A stretch of DNA of 64,000 nucleotides from DASRDR01 sp963812945 [NCBI: uncultured Candidatus Rokubacteria bacterium]. GTDB lineage: Bacteria > Methylomirabilota > Methylomirabilia > Rokubacteriales. The stretch spans positions 434,001 to 498,000 of the forward strand of contig CAWEXD010000008.1 of assembly GCA_963812945.1 (NCBI GenBank), read 5' to 3'. The translations under genes were made by a program, and so were the position numbers. The notes below the pieces were generated by a model. That model worked only from the letters and a program-made list of their open reading frames with translations. It was not told the DNA's origin and made no database searches. Positions 59,533-64,000 of this stretch are shown here, piece by piece; the first letter of the stretch is position 1; each line of letters opens with the position of its first letter.

Positions 59533-60144
59533 ATGACGACGACCCCGCTCGACCCCATCGCCCTGATCGTCGCCGACCGGGAGCGAGCCCGGGCCGCCGG
59601 AGATCCCTTCGCCGACCTCTGCGTGCTCGCGACCGCCCCGGACGGAGGAACGGACGCCGCGGCGCCCGGGGTGCGCCCGATCGTCCTGCGCGACGTCGGG
59701 CCCCAGGGAATCGGCCTTCTCATCAGCCGCACGAGCCCGAAGTGGGAGCCGCTCTCCGCGGGACGCTACGAGCTGCTCCTCCTCTGGCTGACGATCCGCC
59801 GGCAGTACCGCGTGCGCGGTAGCGTCACGTCCATGCCCGAGCCGCTCGTTCAGACGTACTGGGACCAGAAGGTCCACGAGTCTCGCCTCCTCGATCTCTA
59901 TTACGCGACGCACGGGGCGCAGTCGAGCGTGGTCCCGTCGCGGGAGCGGTTCCTCGAGGGGATCGACGCCCTCCGCCGACGCTACCCCTCGCCGGAGGCG
60001 GTGCCCCGGCCGGAGCTCCTGCGGGGGGTGTATCTCGTCCCCGAGCGGATCGAGGCCTGGCGGGGGGCCCCCGACCGGTTGCACGACCGTCGCCGGTTCG
60101 CCCGGGAGGGGTCGGGCTGGCGCGAGGAGACGCTGGTTCCGTAG
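59533..60144 (+). CDS. Pyridoxamine 5'-phosphate oxidase-like protein
   Basis: A 203-residue soluble protein with the PNPOx plan: DPFADLCVLATAPDG, GVRPIVLRDVGPQGIGLLIS, a segment TSPKWEPLSAG replacing the usual Arg/Lys FMN-phosphate loop, WLTIRRQYRVRGSV and a C-terminal YLVPERIEAWRGAPDRLHDR, which is the family's closing motif. It may be a true PNP oxidase relative (vitamin B6 salvage) or a divergent flavin protein. The ATG follows a TACAAT box; no ribosome site. Confidence 0.8.
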   Translation: MTTTPLDPIALIVADRERARAAGDPFADLCVLATAPDGGTDAAAPGVRPIVLRDVGPQGIGLLISRTSPKWEPLSAGRYELLLLWLTIRRQYRVRGSVTSMPEPLVQTYWDQKVHESRLLDLYYATHGAQSSVVPSRERFLEGIDALRRRYPSPEAVPRPELLRGVYLVPERIEAWRGAPDRLHDRRRFAREGSGWREETLVP

Positions 60145-60178
60145 CTTCTGCGTTTGGGGGGCTCGAAGGGCCCGATGC

Positions 60179-60184
60179 TATACT
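60179..60184 (+). promoter_or_regulatory. -10 box TATACT for YVTN-propeller gene
   Basis: TATACT within GCTATACTGGGC, the same 12 bases as at 18107. It lies 47 bases before the ATG at 60232, so here a leader with a ribosome site (AGGAG) is expected. Confidence 0.5.
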
Positions 60185-60231
60185 GGGCGCCGGTTCGAGA
60201 TCCCAGTTCCGCCGAGGAGCCAGCGCTCGCG

Positions 60232-61191
60232 ATGAGCCGATCCCTCCTGACCGTCCTGCTCGTACTCGCTGCGTGGCCGGGCGGCGCGCGCGCGAGCGAG
60301 CTCTACGTCACGAACACGCACTCCGGCACGATCTCCGTCATCGACACGACACGGGATGAGGTCGTCGCGACCATCCCGCTCGGGGGAGGCGTGCCGAACC
60401 GCCTCGTCCTCACGCCCGACGGCACGCAGGCGTGGGCCATCCACGACAAGAGCCGCATCATCAGCATTGTCGATGTCGCGGCCCGGAAGGTCCTGCGCAA
60501 GGTGAAGATCGGTGAGTGGCCGTACAACCTGACCTTCACGCCCGACGGACGGCACTGCTGGGTGCTCGACTGGGGCGACGTGTCGAAGCTGCTCATCTAC
60601 GACGTCCAGAAGGGCGTTCTCGACGGCGAGATCGAGGTCAGCACGTGGCCGGCCCACGGCATCTTCTCGCGGGACGGGAAGCTCTTCTGGGTCACGAGCG
60701 AGACGGCCGGAAACGTCACGGTCGTGGACGTGCCCCAGCGGAAGATCCTCGAGGTGCTTCCCTCGAGCGGGGACGCGATGGGACTGGCGCTGGCCGCCGA
60801 TGGCCAGCACGTCTACGTCGCGAACGGCGAGGACCGGACCGTCTCGAAGGTCGATGCCCGGGCCCATCGGATCGTGACCGTCGGGAAGGTCAAGGGGATC
60901 AACCACGACGTGGTGCTCACCCCCGACGGGCGCTCCCTCTACGTGACCCTGCGAAAGGCCAACCGGATCGCCGTCCTCAGGGCCGACGATCTCGAGGTCG
61001 TCACCGAGATCCCCCAGCCGGGGTATCCCGATCTCGTCGTGATGTCGAACGACGGGACGAAGGCATACGTCTCGAACCGCCATGCCAACGTCGTGACGGT
61101 CATCGGGCTGGCCGACCACCGCGAGATCAAGCGCATCCCGGTCGGCAAGGGCCCGCACGGGATGGCGCTGGCGCCGCCTCCACGCCAGTAG
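60232..61191 (+). CDS. Exported YVTN-type beta-propeller protein
   Basis: A 319-residue protein with a Sec signal (cleavage near ARA) and about seven propeller blades with the repeat style LYVTNTHSGTISVIDT, HVYVANGEDRTVSKVDA and AYVSNRHANVVTVIGL. Such periplasmic or surface propellers bind other proteins or redox partners; no enzyme motif is seen. The ATG at 60232 is preferred to earlier in-frame starts because AGGAG precedes it, the signal peptide begins there, and a -10 box lies upstream. A hairpin follows the stop. Confidence 0.85.
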   Translation: MSRSLLTVLLVLAAWPGGARASELYVTNTHSGTISVIDTTRDEVVATIPLGGGVPNRLVLTPDGTQAWAIHDKSRIISIVDVAARKVLRKVKIGEWPYNLTFTPDGRHCWVLDWGDVSKLLIYDVQKGVLDGEIEVSTWPAHGIFSRDGKLFWVTSETAGNVTVVDVPQRKILEVLPSSGDAMGLALAADGQHVYVANGEDRTVSKVDARAHRIVTVGKVKGINHDVVLTPDGRSLYVTLRKANRIAVLRADDLEVVTEIPQPGYPDLVVMSNDGTKAYVSNRHANVVTVIGLADHREIKRIPVGKGPHGMALAPPPRQ

Positions 61192-61202
61192 CGATCTTCC
61201 CG

Positions 61203-61221
61203 CCGGGCGCTCGGCGCCCGG
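61203..61221 (+). terminator. Hairpin after YVTN gene
   Basis: A perfect 8-base-pair GC stem (CCGGGCGC/GCGCCCGG) with a 3-base loop begins 11 bases after the stop. No T-run follows. Confidence 0.5.
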
Positions 61222-61528
61222 ACACGCCGTTCGCACCGATGCGAACCCAACGCGAGGGTAGCTTCTTCCACGCCCGGTAGTTCTTGCATCCGGTCTCGCG
61301 GCCGCCCGGCTGCGACATCGAGGCGCGAACAGCCCCTGCCGCGCAAGGTTGGTGCGATCCTGTCCGGAGACACGACACCGCCGAGCGGTCACGATGCGTT
61401 CACGACGGGAGTTCCTCCGCAGTGGAGACGATGGCATCGCAGTTGCTCCGCACAGGGTGGCCTCGCGCGCGACCGAGTCGTCGATCGGCGCAGCGGGCGC
61501 GTGGGGCGACTCCTTGAGGAGGTTTCGC
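61222..61528. other. Intergenic stretch with a Tat-signal-like remnant
   Basis: No complete gene. From the ATG at 61394 the sequence reads MRSRREFLRSGDDGIAVAP, like the first residues of a Tat-exported protein (RRxFL), and stays open in frame into the next gene at 61529. The hydrophobic stretch is broken by Asp and Pro, so it looks like a decayed gene start. The part 61222-61390 shows nothing recognisable. Confidence 0.4.
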
Positions 61529-61828
61529 ATGATTCGCTGGATACCCGTGCTGCTGGTCGTCGCGCTCGTTGGCGTCGCGTCCGCACAGCAGGCCGCTCCC
61601 CCGGCTCCGGCCCAGGCGCCCGCCATGGCCGAGAAGATGGCCGAGGGCAAGGTGAAGACCGTCGACCAGGCGAAGAAGCAGGTCACCCTGGAGGACGGCA
61701 CGATGTTCACCATTCCCGCCACCGTCCAGGTGCAGTGGGCCGATCTCAAGCCCGGCCAGGTCGTGGCCATCTCCTACGTGGAGGCCGGCCAGCTGAAGAC
61801 CGCCAGGAAGATCGAGGTCAAGGGCTAG
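61529..61828 (+). CDS. Small exported DUF1344-like protein
   Basis: A 99-residue protein: Sec signal (IPVLLVVALVGVASAQ), a short Ala/Pro linker and a small beta domain, GKVKTVDQAKKQVTLEDGTM, then LKPGQVVAISYVEAGQ, of the DUF1344 kind (a periplasmic OB-like domain of unknown function). The ATG has GAGGAGGT 6 bases upstream, which fixes the start although the frame is open further back. A 15-base-pair hairpin lies 38 bases after the stop. Confidence 0.82.
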   Translation: MIRWIPVLLVVALVGVASAQQAAPPAPAQAPAMAEKMAEGKVKTVDQAKKQVTLEDGTMFTIPATVQVQWADLKPGQVVAISYVEAGQLKTARKIEVKG

Positions 61829-61866
61829 GCGGTAACGGACCTCGACCGGACCGTAGGTGCGCTGGC

Positions 61867-61906
61867 GACGCGCCCCGGACCGCGCAGTGCGGGTCCGGGG
61901 CGCGTC
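61867..61906 (+). terminator. Perfect 15-bp hairpin after DUF1344-like gene
   Basis: Bases 61867-61881 pair without mismatch with 61892-61906 around a 10-base loop. The stem is nearly all G/C and no T-run follows, so it is a GC-type terminator or an mRNA end-stabiliser. Confidence 0.65.
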
Positions 61907-61976
61907 CATTCGGTAGTCGGGCGGTAGCGGGGCGGCCGGCGCCCGCGCGGCGGCTAGCCCCGCGGAGGTGCGGACG

Positions 61977-62474
61977 ATGAGTCGACGAATCGGCGTCCTG
62001 GTCTTGCAAGCCTGCCTGGTCCTCGTGGAGGCGTCCTTCCGGTCCGGGGCCTCCGCGCAGGGGCTACCGACTCCCGGCCCGGGAAATGTCCCGCTTGCTC
62101 CCGCGGACGGCGCCAACCTGATCGTGCCCATGATCGTGCTGGGTGTGGCCCTCCTGGGAGGGCTCATCTTCGCCGTGGCCATCATGGACCTCCGCCGGAA
62201 GCGGCAGGCGGAGATGGTCGCGATCGAGGGCCAGATCTCGGACGCGCTGATGCGAGAGCCGCGGCTGACCGCCGCGACGCTCACGCCCGAGGCGCACGTG
62301 CCGCTGTCGTCGCGGTCGGCTCCCACGGTGGAGATACGCGGGGAGGTCGAATACCCGGAGCTCCGCGAGATCGCGGTGCGGATCGTTCGCCAGGAGCTCT
62401 TGCGGCATCACCCGGACGGCCGAGTCGAGGACCGGATCTTCGTCGCGCCTCCGGTGCTGACCGCTCCGCGCTGA
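61977..62474 (+). CDS. Membrane-anchored hypothetical protein
   Basis: A 165-residue protein with an N-terminal signal-like segment (about residues 5-28), one strong membrane helix (about 47-70, LIVPMIVLGVALLGGLIFAV) and a cytoplasmic tail. The tail ends VEIRGEVEYPELREIAVRIV, which is slightly like a BON domain strand-helix unit, but this is weak. No family is recognised. GGAGGT lies 8 bases before the ATG at 61977. A hairpin follows the stop. Confidence 0.65.
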   Translation: MSRRIGVLVLQACLVLVEASFRSGASAQGLPTPGPGNVPLAPADGANLIVPMIVLGVALLGGLIFAVAIMDLRRKRQAEMVAIEGQISDALMREPRLTAATLTPEAHVPLSSRSAPTVEIRGEVEYPELREIAVRIVRQELLRHHPDGRVEDRIFVAPPVLTAPR

Positions 62475-62491
62475 CGGACGACGTCCAGCGG

Positions 62492-62519
62492 CGCGAGGGG
62501 ACTCTCCGGTCCCCTCGCG
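62492..62519. terminator. Hairpin between convergent genes
   Basis: A perfect 11-base-pair stem (62492-62502 with 62509-62519) and 6-base loop lies between the + strand membrane protein and the - strand acyl-CoA dehydrogenase; likely bidirectional. No T-run. Confidence 0.6.
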
Positions 62520-62530
62520 GCGGGCGAGGG

Positions 62531-63691
62531 TCAGGTCGTCGTCTCGGCGTCCCGCAGGAGCTGGCGGGCGATGATCAGGCGCTGGATCTCGGAGGTGCCC
62601 TCGTAGATGCGCGGGGCGCGCACCTCGCGGTAGAGGCGCTCGATCGGGGAGCCACGCAGCACACCCGCCCCCCCGTGGATCTGGACGGCGTGATCGACGA
62701 CCCGGTGCGCCATCTCGGTGGCGAACAGCTTCGCCATGGACGATTCGAGCGTCACGCGGGAGGCGCCGGCGTCCTTCCGGCGGGCGGCCGAGTAGACGAG
62801 GAGCCGGGCGGCGTGGAGCTCGGTCGCCATGTCGGCCAGCTTGGCCTGGATCGCCTGGAACTGCGCGATGGGCTGGCCAAACTGGCTGCGCCGTCGCGCG
62901 TGACCGATTGCCAGGTCGAGAGCCGCCTGCGCCAGGCCCACGGCCTGAGCGCCGACCGAGGCGCGGAAGACGTCGAGCGTCCCCATGGCGATTCGCCAGC
63001 CCGCTCCCTCGGCCCCGAGCAGGTGATCCGAGGGGATGCGGCAGCCGTCGAAGCGCAGCTCTCCGATGACGTGGGGCGCGAGCGTGTGCATGGCCGTGCC
63101 GGTGAGCCCGGGGGCGTCGTGCGGGACGATGAACGCCGAGAGCCCCTTGGTGCCAGGCTCCGGGCCCGTCCGCGCGAACAGCACGTAGAGGCTGGCGACG
63201 GGCGCGTTCGAGATGAAGCGCTTGGTTCCCGTCAGCACCCACTGATCGCCCTGGCGCTCCGCGCGCGTCGCCACCGCGGCGGCGTCGGATCCCGCCTCGG
63301 GCTCGGTCAGGGCGAAGGCCGGGACCATCTCGCCCCGGGCAAGCGGCGGCAGCCAGCGCCGCTTCTGCGCGTCGCTGCCGGCGAGGAGGATGGGGTAGCT
63401 CCCCAGCCCCTGGATTGCGAACAACGCCTCGGCGGACGCGCACGTCCGCGCGAGCTCTTCCCGGGCGAGGCAGAGAGTCACCGACCGGAACGGCCCCTCG
63501 AGGCTGCCACCGTAGGCGACGGGCACCAGCAGGGGGAACAGGCCTTCCTGGCCGAGCGCGCGCGCGAGATCCCAGTTGAGCTCGTCCTTCTCCCCCCACG
63601 CCTCGGCGAGCGGCTGGAAGATCTCGGCGCCCGCCTGGGCGATGGCCGTTCGGAGCGCTTGCTCCTCCGGCGAGAGGTCGAGGGGCGTCAT
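62531..63691 (-). CDS. Acyl-CoA dehydrogenase
   Basis: A 386-residue classical ACAD: PAFALTEPEAGSDAAAVATR, GTKRFISNAPVASLYVLFAR, HARRRSQFGQPIAQFQAIQA, QIHGGAGVLRGSPIERLYRE, and the catalytic-base motif APRIYEGTSEIQRLI with Glu in place. It resembles short-chain/isovaleryl enzymes and should donate electrons to ETF. Its ATG overlaps the stop of the upstream binding-protein gene (ATGA), so the two are co-translated, suggesting import and oxidation of a branched-chain amino acid or short acid. Confidence 0.93.
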   Translation of the reverse strand: MTPLDLSPEEQALRTAIAQAGAEIFQPLAEAWGEKDELNWDLARALGQEGLFPLLVPVAYGGSLEGPFRSVTLCLAREELARTCASAEALFAIQGLGSYPILLAGSDAQKRRWLPPLARGEMVPAFALTEPEAGSDAAAVATRAERQGDQWVLTGTKRFISNAPVASLYVLFARTGPEPGTKGLSAFIVPHDAPGLTGTAMHTLAPHVIGELRFDGCRIPSDHLLGAEGAGWRIAMGTLDVFRASVGAQAVGLAQAALDLAIGHARRRSQFGQPIAQFQAIQAKLADMATELHAARLLVYSAARRKDAGASRVTLESSMAKLFATEMAHRVVDHAVQIHGGAGVLRGSPIERLYREVRAPRIYEGTSEIQRLIIARQLLRDAETTT

Positions 63692-64000
63692 CTCGGGCCG
63701 AGGCCCAGCCCGAGCGGGGTGGCATCGCTGGCTGGCGGAGGCGGAAGCGCGCGCCCGTCGCCCCCGACGTAGCTTTCGAAGGACAACCGATCGCCCTCGA
63801 CCCGGAACAGGGTCAGCGGCCGCCCGATCGTGCCGTCGTCACGGACCAGCACGTCACCCGCATAGAGAGAAGGGAAGCGCTGGCCGGCGATGAGGGCGTC
63901 GCGTAGCCGCGTACCCGTCGGGCTGCCTCCGCTCCTGGCCGCCAGGCGGGCGGCCTCGACCAGAAGCGAGACGGTCTCGTACGCGGTTGCCGCGAAGCGC
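63688..64000 (-). CDS. Branched-chain-type ABC substrate-binding protein, 3' part
   Basis: The minus-strand frame entering from the window edge codes for about 104 residues that end at the TGA at 63688. It reads AATAYETVSLLVEAARLAAR, then LRDALIAGQRFPSLYAGDVL and RPLTLFRVEGDRLSFESYVG, the C-terminal lobe of LivJ-type (Peripla_BP_6) binding proteins. The start, signal peptide and first lobe lie outside the window. ATGA overlap with the acyl-CoA dehydrogenase. Confidence 0.8.
   Translation of the reverse strand, partial: RFAATAYETVSLLVEAARLAARSGGSPTGTRLRDALIAGQRFPSLYAGDVLVRDDGTIGRPLTLFRVEGDRLSFESYVGGDGRALPPPPASDATPLGLGLGPR

Noticed and set aside
60190-60210. GGTTCGAGATCC resembling a tRNA T-loop
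   Set aside because: The flanking bases do not form the T-stem or an acceptor stem, and the site lies in the leader of the YVTN gene.

Overview
The window is a very GC-rich (roughly 70% by eye) bacterial chromosome segment. It carries about 56 intact or window-edge protein genes packed on both strands, plus three broken genes. No rRNA, tRNA, CRISPR array, prophage or intact transposase was seen. Lipobox proteins, a YdbH-type intermembrane protein, periplasmic binding proteins and a class A penicillin-binding protein point to a diderm (Gram-negative) aerobe. The mix of extreme GC, many ABC transporters, acyl-CoA dehydrogenases, SDRs, RidA proteins and a GlgE-type glucan cluster resembles Rokubacteria/Methylomirabilota, but that is an inference from gene content and no marker gene proves it.

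Layout. 1-6.6 kb: class III adenylate cyclase (cut by the window edge), LysM/polysaccharide deacetylase and LysM/TPR lipoproteins, HD-GYP protein, and a coupled trio ending in a BtuF-like protein. 6-19.3 kb: housekeeping-type genes (two RidA proteins, MFS, Nudix, cytochrome c, DinB, GT-C membrane glycosyltransferase with methyltransferase, threonine dehydratase-like enzyme, PPOX protein, hybrid histidine kinase, amidohydrolase, acyl-CoA dehydrogenase). 19.4-23.9 kb: a YdbH-like protein followed by two tandem lipoproteins that look like YnbE-YdbL fusions, then a HAD phosphatase. 23.9-36.7 kb: one long minus-strand run reading otsB, glgE, treS, a GT4 glycogen/maltose-1-P synthase, a maltokinase fused to DUF5752, treT, a GT-A glycosyltransferase, an MscS/CmpX-like channel protein and a lyase. 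This run should make trehalose, maltose-1-phosphate and alpha-1,4-glucan, with a channel gene attached, and so fits an osmotic-stress and carbon-storage unit.

37-45.3 kb: phytanoyl-CoA dioxygenase, a peptide-type ABC system (binding protein on +, two permeases on -), a damaged SET-domain gene, and a sugar-type ABC system (two permeases and a lipoprotein, all coupled by ATGA overlaps). 45.4-49.9 kb: SDR-SDR-RidA operon, acyl-CoA dehydrogenase with HisN-like phosphatase, and two very small genes. 50-53.5 kb: a minus-strand unit with a halohydrin dehalogenase-like SDR, a doubly frameshifted rhodanese/metallo-beta-lactamase gene, tusA, a DsrE-like gene and a DUF2848 gene. An inverted-repeat element is inserted exactly at the start of the rhodanese gene. 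53.7-64 kb: HTTM-like membrane protein, a decayed stretch with a PIN-toxin remnant, PBP1, PQQ-type sugar dehydrogenase, a second inverted-repeat element, PNPOx-like and YVTN-propeller proteins, small exported proteins, acyl-CoA dehydrogenase and the tail of a branched-chain-type binding protein.

The most striking genome-wide pattern is regulatory. At least a dozen first-in-transcript genes have a recognisable -10 box only 6 to 11 bases before the start codon and no Shine-Dalgarno sequence, which predicts leaderless mRNAs. Downstream operon genes in contrast have strong AGGAGG-like sites or overlap their neighbour by 1 or 4 bases. The strongest specific finds are the halohydrin dehalogenase signature at 52769-53521, the maltokinase-DUF5752 fusion at 28605-30845, the YnbE-YdbL fusions at 21983-23196, and the inverted-repeat elements at 52680-52763 and 59432-59505.
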